A stretch of DNA of 64,000 nt. It comes from Oscheius onirici. Taxonomy: Eukaryota > Nematoda > Chromadorea > Rhabditida > Rhabditidae. The notes under the pieces are model-generated. The model did not search any database, was not told the DNA's origin, and saw nothing but the letters and a program-made list of their open reading frames with translations. A program made the translations under genes and the position numbers. Numbering within the stretch: position 1 is the first letter of the stretch; each line of letters starts with the position of its first letter. The stretch is from contig OW051468.1 of NCBI GenBank assembly GCA_932521025.1, forward strand, positions 434,064-498,063. The letters run 5' to 3'. Shown here one piece after another: positions 45,186-57,500 of the stretch.

Positions 45186-47177
45186 CTCAGTAACTGATCC
45201 CAATCCTCCAGAATGAAGACCAATCTCTTCGAGCCCATCACCTACATCCCGGACGGAGAGACCAGTCAACGTATCGAGAAGCACTGTCTCAAGTTCATCA
45301 ACGAGGTCAAACAGAAGACCGTCAAAATCCCCAATCTGGACGTCGTCGGTACCGAGATGGACCGGTTCGGCATGCACAGACTCATTTTCCTCTACGGGTG
45401 TGATCTGGTCGAGCGCGATTGTCTGGACGAGAAAAAGCCGGAAAAGGCTGAGCATTTTGTCAGTCTCGTCAGGAGTGTGAGTCTGTCCATCAGTCTCTCA
45501 TTATCTTTTCCAGACCTTTGCTCACGTCTATTTCCGCGAGATTATCATGAAAGAGGTCCAGTACATGGAAGATTTCATGGAAGTCCTGGAAGGCATCAAC
45601 AACGTCCACATTCCGCCTCTTCGACGCGAAATGGAGCGGTTCATCTGTGCCGAAGTCATGGTAAGTCTCACAGTCTCCTGTCCCTCTATTCTGCATGCAT
45701 GGTTGTGTTCTCTCACCCCTAGAGTGTTGTGTTTTTTCTAGATTAGAAGCGGAATTACTTGCACCGCCGGCTGGCAGGGATTTCCTCATTTGCAATTACA
45801 GGAAACCAGTGACAGCGAGTTTACCAAGAAGATGGTTCTACTGGCTGAAAAGTTCAATCTGGAGGTGGGAGAGAGTCTAATTTTGGTTAATTTCAAAAGA
45901 GTTTAGGTCCTGAAAATGGTGGCTATTGGGGTCCTGGTGGACAAGATCATTGGACATACCAATCCTCCGGCTGAATTGGTCAACATCAGTCACGATTTGA
46001 AGCAGTATGCCTGTGAGATGAAGGAGATTACGAGGTAGGGAGGAAGAGTCAGAGGGACAGAGAGATAGAGAGTTTTCCCCCTTGTTTACCAGACCCTCTA
46101 ATCCAATGTACTCTGATCGCCCAGACTAATAACTAATCCCCATATATTTACCAGGGGCGCCGAAAACGGCAACTGATTAGACAGCCATCTAAATTTAGAA
46201 GGAGAGACTCAGAAGGAGGGACCAAAAGTATCAAAAATTTCAGCGAAGAAATGGTCGTCGGAAGCGTTGTGGAGGATCTACAGTCGTTGACTCGTCGAGT
46301 CCGTCGCGTCTCCATGTCTCATTCGCCGAGTATCTCCTCTCAGGTGAGGAAGCGCAAGGTTAGGCTAGGTTTACAGCGGAAATTGGTTTCCAAAAAAAAG
46401 AAAAAAGATTTTTTTTGCTCCGGGATCGAACCCGGGACCTGTAGATTACAAAACCAGAGTGAAAGCCACTAGGCCATGTTCCTGAAAGCTGGTCTTCGGT
46501 ATCGCGCCAATTTTAGGGCTCATAATTGAGTCAAGTAGCATTTTTGAGCACATTTTCGGAATCAGCGCCTGAAGGCGGTCATTTTGAGTCTATACTCAAT
46601 AGGGTTTTGAAAAATTACAACCCCCCCCCTTTTTTTTGTTGGAAAGACCCACCTCTTTTTCAGTTACAGTGTGGACAATAATCGAACTTTTTATCCCCAA
46701 AAAATAGTCAACCTGGTAGGTCTCGCAGTCAGTCTCTCTGTTGTTGCATGGATACCGTAAGACCGCTGTTAGGAAAGCTCATTTTTTTGGCGCGAAGGCA
46801 GCATTTTTTAATTTTTTCATGTTCTACAAAGTTGTAGCTTTTGAAAAGGGCTACAACTTTGCAGAACATGAAAAGTTCGAAAAATGCATTCTTGGCGCCT
46901 AAAAATGGCGCACAAGAAAACTTGTCGCTAACGGTAGCTTCAGTTCACTGCTTTCGAATGGGTCGGTTTACGGGCGCTTATTCTGTTCATTGTTAAGTTT
47001 CCGGTCATTTTAACACAATTTTTCGTTTTTTAAGGCAAATTTAAACAAAAAATGTTCCAGGGCAGCAGTCCATCCGCCACGCCGACAGATTCCGTCAGCT
47101 TGTCGCCGGCCGTCAGTGACCAGCGTCCCTTCGATCAGACCGGGCATGGACGCTTTAAACGCGTCGAATTTGCTTAA
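43400..47177 (+). CDS. MATH/BTB-like protein
   Basis: Ten exons, all in phase, give about 458 residues: 43400-43500, 44607-44731, 44773-44863, 44901-45080, 45212-45476, 45514-45660, 45742-45864, 45907-46034, 46244-46343, 47061-47177. The first 190 residues look like a MATH/TRAF beta-sandwich (SWPLKVTQR, VQFTWALRLAD, VCLHLYFKDG, ITIVVYIKMKT). The middle resembles a diverged BTB fold: a conserved-looking MHRLIFLYG, a helix pair, then VLLAEKFNLEVLKMVA, close to the usual LLxxAxKYxLxxLKxxC. The tail is Ser-rich with SP sites. MATH-BTB proteins are Cullin-3 adaptors for ubiquitination; that role is inferred and the family call is by eye. An acceptor 16 bases upstream of the ATG suggests trans-splicing. 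Introns contain the hexamer array, a tRNA relic and a foldback. Confidence 0.55.
45090..45185. repeat. (GGGACA)n hex array inside an intron
   Basis: About 16 perfect copies of GGGACA, the reverse complement of the array at 39342-39495. It fills most of the 131-base intron between exons 44901-45080 and 45212-45476. Confidence 0.97.
46416..46487 (-). pseudogene. tRNA-like relic (Thr-like), intronic
   Basis: Minus-strand A box TGGCCTAGTGG and B box GGTTCGATCCC; the anticodon loop TTTGTAA would read TGT (Thr). The anticodon and acceptor stems are mismatched. It lies in the last intron of the MATH/BTB-like gene, antisense to it. Confidence 0.6.
46789..46899. repeat. Small foldback of the GTTCTACAAAGTTGTAG family (best copy)
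   Basis: Arms GGCGCGAAGGCAGCATTTTT, then CATGTTCTACAAAGTTGTAGC, are mirrored by GGCTACAACTTTGCAGAACATG and AAAAATGCATTCTTGGCGCC around an 11-base loop. Located in the last intron of the MATH/BTB-like gene. Confidence 0.75.
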
Positions 47178-47915
47178 AATTTAGCCTATTTTTCCTTTTT
47201 TTTAGCTCGGGTATTACCTGTTTTTGCAAAGCCGACGCGGGCGACCTATTCTTTGACCGGGTTCAAGCCATTCTACTGTATTCTCCTCCTTGCTTTTTTC
47301 CCTCCTCCTCCTCTAGATTTTTACCCCTCGTTTTTAAAGATATCTGTATATATCTTTCCCTGTTTGAAATCTAAATGAAGTGTATTTGTTGTGAGAATGC
47401 TCAGAGAGGGACGGTAGAACATCAGTTCGGAGTTCAGAGGAAGTCGCTCCAAAAATAACTTCGAAATTGTACGAATTCTGAAGTAAGAATCTCTTTTCCA
47501 GCTGAACTGATTGGCGGAACTCGCCGGATGACACTCCTGCCTGTGTCATTGTAGCACAGCTCATCTGCAAGATACTCTTCTCATCATAGAACTTTATCCG
47601 TGTGTAAAAACTTATTATGCATGAAACGAACTGAGGGGGGTTAAAACAACTTTAGGGCAAGTTTAGGTGTGTAAAAAAGGAGAGAGAGAGCACCGTATTT
47701 TGTGGGGATGTGTCTGAATTTGAAAGGCTTCCGGGCAAAGGCAAGAAATTATACAATTTTCTAAAGCTTTTTGTGTGGAAAAGAGGGCTAAAAATGCGCA
47801 AAAATTTACCCATAATTTTGAATTTTCAATAGGACGAATGGCAAGGCAGTTTCTGGACGGGGAAAGGCACGAAAATGAGCAGTTTTGGGGACTGAAAATG
47901 ACTTTAAAAAGGGGG
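47178..47915. other. Intergenic region between convergent genes
   Basis: It contains the 3' flanks of the MATH/BTB-like gene (+) and the chondroitin synthase gene (-). No exon, RNA or repeat recognised. Confidence 0.45.
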
Positions 47916-50900
47916 CTACGTGTAATGGGATATTTGGTCGATAAGGGCATCAATTGAGGCCAGACTGGCCGCCTTGGAGCCGGCACACATTTTTCGCTGT
48001 TCTCCCTGGATGGACTTGCTGCATGTGATCGGATGGTAGATGTGGACGAGACCCGGTTCCGGAGCGCGGATGATTCGAAGGTGGCCCAGCTTGACGGCCT
48101 GCAAATTGGGGGAATTATTTAACATTTCGAAGGGTTTTTCTGCTGTAGCAGTCATTTAACTTTCAGGAGCTGTTTTTATACAAAAATGACTGGTGCAGCC
48201 GTCTTTGGACACTTTATCCTGCCATATTTCGTGCTGGGATTCTCTCAATCTACACAGTTCGCCGCGCAATTCAAGTGTTCAACAAAATCACTTTGAAAAA
48301 CCAAAATAAGGCGCAGCGCGGCAAATTGGAGCTTTAAAGTTGAGAAAATGCTCACCTTCTCAAACAGATCGACATCCTCCATTCCCCAGCCCTCTATCCG
48401 CGTATTGAATCCACCACAGGCCACAAAATCGGCCTTGTATAGAGCCGCCAGGCCGTAGCCAAAGTGTCGGAAATACCCGCGCCGTCGGCCGTAGTGGAAG
48501 GCATCCGCCAGCATTTTGTCATTCTCGGACCAGCTTTCCGGCGAAAATTCAGAAAAGACGATGGGGAAGTAGACCTGCGCTCCGAGAATCGTGTTCAGTC
48601 GGATGCGATGAAGGGCGTCGCAAGTAAAGAGCATATCGACGTCCATGAAGAACATTAGACCGTCAGCTGGGACCTTAAAAAGGGCATGGAATTCTAACAA
48701 AGCGAGAAAAAGTACCTGTTCAGCTCCTTTAGTCAAGGCTATTCCTCTGCTGAACGGCTCGTCGCCCATCTCGATGACATTGAGGAAGATTTGGCTCTGT
48801 TTGAGCTCCTCGATTGTGGCGCGATTTCGCTCGATGTCCTCGCTGTTGTAGAGCACGATCAGGAGAGAAACGTCGTCGGCCCGGCTGCAGACATTTTTGA
48901 TGTGAGCGGCGAATCTGAAAATATGTTGTTAGCAAACGCAACAAGCTTTTTTTGGACAAAAACGTTCAGATTTTCGAATCGAAGCGGGGAAAATCTCTTT
49001 CGTTCAATTTTTAGGACAAACGCTCAAAGTAGTCGTCAGCCAAAAAGTTCAGGTCAAAAACTACAGTAACCCGGGCTAGACTGAACCGGGTCATTTATAA
49101 TCTAGAAATAGACCGTGCCTACCTCGCAAAGATGTCTGCTCTTCCCTTCAGCGGCAGAATCATATGAATGTGGTTGTTCTCGTGAGTGAACGTGCTCCTG
49201 GCTCTCATATTCCTCCGAATCTCCTCCTCTCCAGCAGCCTGAATCGGTGCAAACGTCTGCTGCACGTAGGCGTGTCTCCGGACCGACAGCGTCGTCCTGT
49301 GCGGCGGTCGGAACTTTTTGAACCAGAGAACCATGTCCAGGACGTAGTCGACGCCAAATTTCGGATGAACCCTCATGTAACCGTATTGGAGGCTCTGGAA
49401 CTGGAGCACGCGGCCTCGTTGACGGGCATTTGCGTTGAATTCGTCGAAGAGCTGGGTAATGATTTCGGCCATCTCCGTTCGGATGCTCAGGTCGACTGTA
49501 TGACGGGGACAGTTTACGCGATCGGCACAGAAAATGATCTTGTTGTTATTGATGTACTCCCAGGGAACAATGTCTTCGGCTCTGAAAATAGAGGATATTA
49601 AACTGAAACAATTGAAAAAATACATTTTTGGGGACTCTTTCGTCGTCCAAAATTTTGCTAGTGCTTTTCCATCAGAATTCCGTAGCTTTACAGCCAACGT
49701 TTAGCTAAAATTAGGGCGTGCACAGCCGAATGTGCCAAGCCGTTCCCCGCAATGGTACCGTGTCCGAGGAGCAAAGAAAAGAACAGAAACCAACCTATTA
49801 GGGATGCTTCTTGTAAGCATAGCCGGCCTCGTCGTGCTGAGTTCGTTCTGTAACAGCGCCCTGCTCGACCGTAGTTCTTTCAGCTTGAAGGCTCTGTTGT
49901 GAGCATGTACACGTCTCATGACGGCCGGGTCTTTGACCGGATGGACCGTTATGGCAGCTTTCACCTCGGCCAGATCTCCCGTATATGCCTGAAAAGGTAA
50001 TTTTTCGACAAAAATTTAACTACAAACACACCTTGGCCGTGCTCTGATTGTTATGGAACAGCTTCTGCATTTCATAATTCCAGGTACAGGCGACGCCGGT
50101 ATGTTTTCGAATACATCTGCCGAGCTCCACGTCCTCGTGTGTCGTCAGCAGATGCTGGAGACATCCTTCGAGGTGTGGTGAGATTTGGCTCAGCGTCTCC
50201 CTGCTCATCACGACGCCCGGTCCGCCCATGCAGTAGTTGTCCGTCGAGCCGAGAGCCAGCAGTCCGTATTCGGCGCTGTTTCCGAGACCGGCCTGTCCGA
50301 CGAGGTTGGGTCTGAAATTGGCGATTTTATTGAATTTTTTGGGGAAAAGGAGCGTTTTACGAAGAAAATACTCACTTTGACGAATCAAGTGACCGCAGCA
50401 GATCGCCGAGCTGCTCACCGCGAATGTAGAGATCGTCGTCGGCTCGAAGAAACCAATCATAGTCGTCGATCTGCAAAAAATGGGCGGTTATTCAGAAAGA
50501 AAAAGAGAAGAGATACAATCTCTGGCTCATTAATCACAACCCGGTCACGGGCAAATGTTGCCACCTCGTGCGGAGGACCAAAATAGATCAAATCAGCTGA
50601 TTCGAGCCTGTCTTTTTTTCGAGAGATTACACTGTACTCTCGGACGGACAAGTTCACCGTATTCTCACAACGTCGTGACGAGAGCCACAGTGAAATTTTA
50701 CTATTGTGGTGTCGTTACAAAGCGTAATCTTTATGAAGACTGGTGTTCTTGAGCGTCAGCCGAAAAATAGGTCGTAACTTGATCTACAGTATACTTGGGC
50801 ACCGAGCCGGCTCGAGCCTGACGGTTTTTTGCGATTTTCTCCAAATCTGATTCAATTTTCTCGATTTTTGTTCCAGACATTCGTTACTGCTTTGTTGACT

Positions 50901-51783
50901 TCTAGCAAACAAGAAATTGGAATTTAAATTAGTAATTTTCGAGAAAAATTGAAAAGCTCGGCGGCTCGAGCCGGTACATTTTCCACTTTTCTCGAAAATT
51001 TCTAATTTAAATTCCAATTTCTTGTTTGCTAGAAGTCAACAAAGCAGTAACGAATGTCTGGAACAAAAATCGAGAAAATTGAATCAACTTTGGAGAAAAT
51101 CGCAAAAAACCGTCAGGCTCGAGCCGGCTCGGTGCCCAAGTATACTGTAGAGCAACCCAAGTTTGCATCTTTTCGGAGAGAGAAGTGGTTTGTGCTCGTA
51201 CTTTGTAATTAGACTGTCACGATCCCGCAATTTTAAAGGACTGTCGCGAAATAGGGCCACGGAATCCTTCGAACCTTCGACAAAGATCAAATACTGAAAC
51301 CTACGTAATTCTCGGCCATCCATTTGACCATGGCGAAGCTCTTCTTTTGTGGCGGGTAGGTGTCATCGACGCCCTTTAGCCGCACAATTGGCAGATCCGG
51401 GTGGATTGTTTCCGTGTCCTCGGCTACGAAGAAGAGCACCTTACCGGGGACGTGCTGTGCCCACGTCTTCCACACGTTGTAGGCTCGTGTGTCCACGTAT
51501 TTTGCTGCCTGAAATTTAGATTTTTAGCCGGGAAAAGACAAGGAAACAAACCGTCATTATGCCGATGAGGACCAGGCCCTTGGAAGAAGATTGTAACCTT
51601 TGAATGTCGCAGAGGGCCGTCGAAGGCTTCGTCACTGACGTGACGCACCATCTGAAAACTTGGAACTAGCCAGGAAGTAGACTTTTTTGGTCAAGATTCG
51701 AAAAAATGGAGATAAACTCACGTTATTGAAAATCCCACCAAGAGCCCGAGAAGAGCCAGATATAACGGTCTTGACACTGGCAT
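47916..51783 (-). CDS. sqv-5: Chondroitin synthase (CHSY1/SQV-5-like)
   Basis: Ten phase-consistent exons, in transcript order: 51722-51783, 51552-51651, 51305-51508, 50376-50470, 50032-50311, 49795-49988, 49123-49581, 48716-48914, 48356-48673, 47916-48098; about 697 residues. A type II signal anchor ([13 protein letters not shown]) leads into a beta-1,3-GlcA transferase-like half ([25 protein letters not shown] with the Dx[21 protein letters not shown]). Then comes the GalNAc-transferase half ([30 protein letters not shown] with the second Dx[19 protein letters not shown]). The enzyme polymerises chondroitin in the Golgi by adding GlcA and GalNAc alternately. Both catalytic motifs are intact, and length is close to the worm enzyme. 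The start ATG follows TTTCAG by three bases. The intron at 50471-51304 holds a large palindrome. Confidence 0.95.
50784..51150. mobile_element. Large near-perfect palindrome in a chondroitin synthase intron
   Basis: Arms of about 165 bases, starting CTACAGTATACTTGGGCACC and ending with its mirror GTATACTGTAG, surround a roughly 35-base loop that includes a GCTCGAGCC motif also found near both ends. The arms match almost completely, implying a recent event. Non-coding. Confidence 0.85.
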
Positions 51784-52068
51784 TTTCTGAAAGTTGGACC
51801 ATTTATACATGTTGGAAGGCAAGAAAACGACATAGAGGCCATAATACAGCTGTAAGTTATCCTAAAAACCACAAAGAATGGTGAGGAGCCATTTGACGAC
51901 TTTTTAGACATTTTTCTACAAATATTGTCCATACATGTTCGATTATTACGCATAGAAAAGCATCCTATCAAGAAAGAAATGTTGAAAATTCCCGAAAAGA
52001 CTAGAAAAATGAAAAAAATATGAGCAGAAACGTTGCCAGGGCTCAGGAACAATATTTCGAGCAGTTTT

Positions 52069-52596
52069 TTAGTTTTTTTTCTGCTCGTGGAATGGATTGT
52101 GCGAAGGTAGGGACATTTTCTGAACAAAATAGCCAAGAAAATGGAAATAATGAGCTAGGAAATAGTGGAAAAGGGGGAAACGACGATGAACACAAACTGA
52201 GGCAGAGAATTAGTTTACCACCAATTTCCACCATACTTTTTCGAAATATTAACTGGCGCGAAGTAGAAAACTTGAAAATTAATATTTTGCGACATTTTTC
52301 AACATTTGTGTTCATTTTGACCCCCCAAAAGTGACGAAAAAAAATGTAAATGTCAACTCACTGTCCGAATTATCATTCCCACACAGGGCGGGACAGCACG
52401 AAGACGTTCCTTCTTCTCTGCCGCAGCCTGGTGGTAATCTAAGGGGCACAATTGGCTCAAATCATGTCTCGAAGACAAACCTTCGGCTATAATAAACTGG
52501 CTCCTCGTGTCGCTCTTGGGCAAAATGCCGCTCTGGGCAGACTGGGACTCGTAGAAGACGCCGTAGTTGGGGAGGCTGAACTTTTTGGTCTTTACA
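52069..52596 (-). CDS. Orphan gene fragment, three phase-compatible exons
   Basis: Exons 52481-52596, 52362-52438 and 52069-52119 join in phase with canonical sites and end at a stop. The text includes KFSLPNYGVFYESQSAQ, a charged helix (YHQAAAEKKERLRAVPP), VGMIIRT and a short polar tail. The 5' end was not found: an acceptor stands before the first listed exon and no upstream exon is convincing. I do not recognise the family. It lies 285 bases upstream of chondroitin synthase on the same strand. Confidence 0.45.
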
Positions 52597-54581
52597 CTGT
52601 CAGAAGGAAAGAAAAGGAAACGTAAAACAGCTGAAGGAAAACATATATGTAGGTGTGAGGGATAATAGGCCTTTGCGCCTCCTCTAAGGTCGGTCGAGGG
52701 AGGACGTACAAGGCGCGAGAGCACCTATTGTCCCTGACCAGAATTACAACCGATTGGATGAAAGGCAAACAGAGTCTCTTCTGCCAGCCGAAGATGGAAC
52801 ACAGCAGGGGCGGGCGCAGCCAAAACAAAACTGGACGACAGGTGTCATACCAATCAGTGTCAGGAGAGTGGACAAGGCTTGTCGAAACTTTTTTTTTGGG
52901 AAGAGAGAAATTTGATAGGGAAGCAAGTTCTTGAGACTCTTGGCAAAACAATAACAACACAAGTGTTCAGTGGAGGTGATGGACTGAGTCCCTGTCACTG
53001 TCCCTGTCTCTCTAACCTTGAACCAGAAGAGTCACGGGTCAAGTCAGGCTACTGATCAGGTGTTGGGAGATGGTCCAGCTGATAGTCAAGAATTTCGAAC
53101 TCTTGTTCGGATAGTGTAAGACATTTCACAGTATCAGTAGAATGGAAGGAGATTGGACCCAATGACAGGCGAAAGGTCAGAAAAAACATAAGGAAGAAGC
53201 GCAAGTAGTCTCGTTAATGAACCGTGTGACTTGTCCTTCTCATCAAACGAGGCTGTAAAACGGTCTAGGTACGCGAAAAGAACGCAAAAAAAGAGACACA
53301 ATGAGAGAGACAAAAAACTAGCTGAAAAGACTCGTTCCACGCATCAAAATCATGGGAAAGAGAGGAAGCTAGGCGAGACCGTGAACCGTACATAGCAAAA
53401 GAGAATGAGATCCAAGCAGTGCAAAAAGTGGAATCTTGTCGGCTAGAAAAACTAGTTTCGGGGGCAGCAAGAGCGAAACATTCGAAAAGAAGTTTTTGAA
53501 AGGGTGAGAGGAGAAAAATGTGAACAGTGAGAGACAGAGAGACAGAGACTGTCCTTTTCTACTACACCATGTCTCTGCGGCTAGATTTGGCAAAAAAAGA
53601 AGGTCAGGACAGATGGCTGACGTTGATAAACCGTGGATATTTAGGCGAGAAAGTCGGTGCAAAAAATCTGAGAGACTAGGTAAAATTTTGAACTCTGTCT
53701 CCGTCCCTCTAAAAAACTGACTGAAATTTGAAAAAAAAAAACCTAAAAAAGGCTAAGAAATAAGCAAAAAGAGCCGCAAAGGAGCCAATTGTTTGACCGC
53801 TAGGCTTAACAAACACTGGTCGTAAAAAAGAGTCTCCTAAGCTGGTTCAAGTTTTGGGCAAAGGGGGCGCCCCCCCGTTTGACCCCGATATTGATTATTG
53901 GCGTCTTCTTCGTGTTCTCTCGCAGCTAGCTTTTTGGCGGGTGAAAAGTCCGAAAAAGGGAGAGAGAGAGAGAGATAATCTCCCGCCACTTTTCCCTTTT
54001 CACTCACTTATTTTGTTTGTTTCTTCCGACTAATAAGTTCTGGCCTCAAAAACAGTGACTAACGTCTCGTTATCAGACAAAATTCTCAGTGGAAATCCGC
54101 TTCTTTTTGATGATTCCCAGTCAGCAGCCTATCAGGGTAATTTTGGTGGGAATACGTCTAGTTCCAGACATTCCTTGAAGGTTTTCTTGGCGCTCTTTTC
54201 ACACTAATATTTTTTGAGAAAATTACCCGTTCCTGGCCCAGTTTCCAAAAACTCTCTGGTATTGCCTAAAGTCATAAGTGCACCTGAAAGCGGCAAAGTT
54301 TTTTTTTGTTATTTTTTTAAATTTGATTATAACCAGAAAAATCGTTATTCTTCTTTCTAAAATCTGGTAGACTGAAATTTGAAATTCCCACCAATTGTTG
54401 GCGTCTTATCGAAAATGGTACGCAATTGCGTACCCAATACTATTTCCTCACAGGGTTGCCGAAGCTTATTGGACTGGAAGCTTCCGGTTGCTTCCAATAC
54501 TACTTTTTTGCAGTCCTTTAAAGTTCAAAATTTTCAAAATTAACCGCCTTTTCCTCGTATCTACTATAAATTTCAGCGGCA
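52597..54581. other. Intergenic region between divergent genes
   Basis: It probably holds missing 5' exons of the orphan gene and the promoter of the MEKK-like gene. A (GA)n run lies at about 53957-53975. No further exon or structured RNA recognised. Confidence 0.4.
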
Positions 54582-57500
54582 ATGTTCCGCCCGTCAACTT
54601 CTGACGAGCCGGATGACTCTCAAATGCAAGAGAGGGACGAAATTTTGAGAAAAGTTCGCGGGCTCGGCGTCAAAACTGACATGGACCCGTCGAAAAATCT
54701 AGGAATTTCACTGAATGGACTGGAGGAGAAGAAAGGAATGGAGCCGTTGAAAAGCCGAGCAGATTTGCTGAACCAGCTTAAAAAGCTACAGCTCGGAAGA
54801 GGCGTTCCTACCCAGACGGATCCGAAAATTCTCAAGATCAAAGTGGATCATAAGGGCGAAAAACGGTGCTTTACAATGGTAAGTCATTTTCTTTTTTTTC
54901 TCATTTTCTTGGAGAATTGTAGGAAAAACCGGTTCTTTTTCAACGACTAGAAGCTTCGATTTGGAAATTGTATGAGACAAAAATGAACATGTACTACAGT
55001 CAAGGGCGAGGAGAGGTCCTGATTTCTATTCGGAGTCAGGATGATCTGAATGCGGCTGTGGAAGTGAGTTTCAGAGACTGGGGGGACAGAGAGTCAGAGA
55101 GTCAGAGAGATAGAGAACGAGAGACAGAATGAGAGTATGTCAGAGGGACAGAGAAAAAGAGACAGAGGAAAAGTATGACAGACTGACAGAGAGAAAGAGA
55201 GTCTGAGAGACAGGAACAGAGAGCCAGTGGATCAGAGAGTCAAAGGGACAGAGTCAGAGAGACAAAGAGTCAGAGTGTCTGAGAGATGGAGAGATAGAGA
55301 GACAGAGAGACGGAGAGATTGGGAGTCAAAGGGACAAAGAGTCTGAGAGACAGGGGGACAGAAAGTCAGAGAGTCAGAGAGATTGAGTGTCAGAGAGGCT
55401 GAAAGAGACAGAGAGTCAGAGAGTCTGAGAGACTGAGACACAGGGAGTCAGAAGGACAGAAAGTCTGAGAGTCAGAGAGACAGAGGGTCAGAGAATCTGA
55501 GAGTCAGAGGGACAGAGAGACAGATAAATCCAAAGAAACTTCCAGATGATCAAACGAACAAATCAGTCCTCTCTCCGTCTCTTACTCTCGAAGCACGAGG
55601 GAGGCATAGCTCCCCCTTCGTGGATGAGTCAACCGGATTCTTCGGGTGTTTTCAACACGATTCGGGAAGTGCCCTACTCGGAAACGTGCAGCTCTTGCGG
55701 AGCCGGAACACGTTCCATTGCGCGGAGTTTGGCAGGTAACAGATTGTGAAATGTTTAACTGAAAACTGATCAGGAATGTCAACAGTCTCCAGCGGAATCA
55801 TAGAGGACGACTCGGCTTACAGTTCACCCGCTCGGGCACCGACAAACTATAGGAAGGGAAAGTAAGTCTGTCTCTGTCTCACTAGGAAAAAGATCTAGAA
55901 AACACTGGGTCAGCATGCGCCGGTACGGGAAAGAGAAAGAGAGAACCCGCGCCGATTCACACGCTTGTCCAAAAGTGAGAAAAGACAGTAGCCCGTAAAA
56001 GAACAGCATAAAATAGTCGGAGGCTGCGTCAAAAACTGTACTAAAACCGAAGAGAATGTTCTTGGTCGCATTCCAGAGAGAGGTCAAAACTTTTCAGAAA
56101 AATTGGAAGCGGCAGCTTTGGCAGTGTCTATGTGGCCAACGACGTGGATTCTGGTAGAATTTTGGCTTTGAAAATTATCCCGCTGATTCCGAATAACCGG
56201 GAGGCTACGGATCATGCTCAGGGACTGGAAGACGACGTGGAGGCACTAGGTAAGAGTCTTGTGATTAACACGAGGGGCGAAGAGAAGAAGCTCTCTAACA
56301 AAAATCGCGCCAGCTGTCGGTGAGACTCTCGCCCCGAGATGACGAATGGCACAGCTGCAACACGTTGGTGGGGGCACCAGCCGCGTCACTGTCTGGGCCC
56401 AATTAGAGCCTACTGGGTATAAACTGTTTTATGAGGTCAAGGGACAGGGACAGTCTCTTTTTCAGCCCGTCTTGCACATCCAAGAATTCTACAGTACCTC
56501 GGAGTCCAGAACACTCCAGACTCTGTCCTAATCTTCATGGAATACATGCCCGGAGGCTCCGTAAAAGATCTAATCAAAATGGAAGGCCGACTCTCAGTGC
56601 AGCTGAGCAAGCGCTACACGGCACAGGTTTTTTTTTCCTTTTTTGGAGTCTGCTATGGTATGTTTTAGGTCCTTGAAGGATTGGCATTTCTTCACCATAA
56701 ACAGACGGTGCATCGAGACATCAAACCAGCCAATATACTGAGGGATCTGGAGGGAAATGTTAAAATTGCTGATTTTGGTTCGGGAAAGACTCTTCAGAAG
56801 GTGGCCAGCCAGAAGGGAGATTTCATTGGAACGGTACACTATACAGCTCCGGAGGTACGAATTTCGAGAATGTTCATATACCCGACGGATTTGGTGGGCA
56901 GCTTCAGGCTTGTTGAGCTGCGCTGCGGTCTGAGCTGCGCCGCGGCCAGGTTAGACTTTGCGGCGGGCTAAAAAAATTCATTTCGCATTTTTTTCTGATT
57001 TTTTTGTTTCCAAATACGTTTCTCGATTAGATTTAGTTTTGTCATCAGAAAAATTGGAAGAAAATCGAAAACTGACGACAAAAATAGAAGAAAATGCGGA
57101 TTTTTGACGAAATTCGGTAAAAATAGCAGTTTTCTTCTATTTTCATTGTCAGTTTTCGATTTTCTTCCAATTTTTCTGATGGCAAAACTAAATCTAATCG
57201 GGGGACGTGTTTGGAAACAAAAAAAAACAGAAAAAAAATGCGAAATGAAGTTTTTTAGCCCGCCGCACAGTCCAACCTGACCGCAGCGCAGGTTCAACAA
57301 GCCTTGGTAGCTTTTCCCCCATAGCTCAGTCGGTTAGAGCTTCGCTTGCGAAGATCAGTGTCCCAGTTCAATCCCCCTGCCGTCAAAAGTTTTTTGCTTT
57401 TTGGAAAACTTGCAAAAATTACTGTGTACAAGTCTCTGACTTCAAAATTTGACGAGAATTTATCAAATCGCATTTTCCAGGTCCTTCAAGGAAAGTCAAA

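Noticed and set aside
44860..45455. Open frames antisense to 45.2-45.5 kb through the GGGACA array
   Set aside because: Shadow of the MATH/BTB-like exon on the other strand joined through a repeat.
52592..52998. Minus-strand open frames as 5' exons of the orphan gene
   Set aside because: Several frames are open but none has a start context and donor that joins the exon at 52596 in phase.
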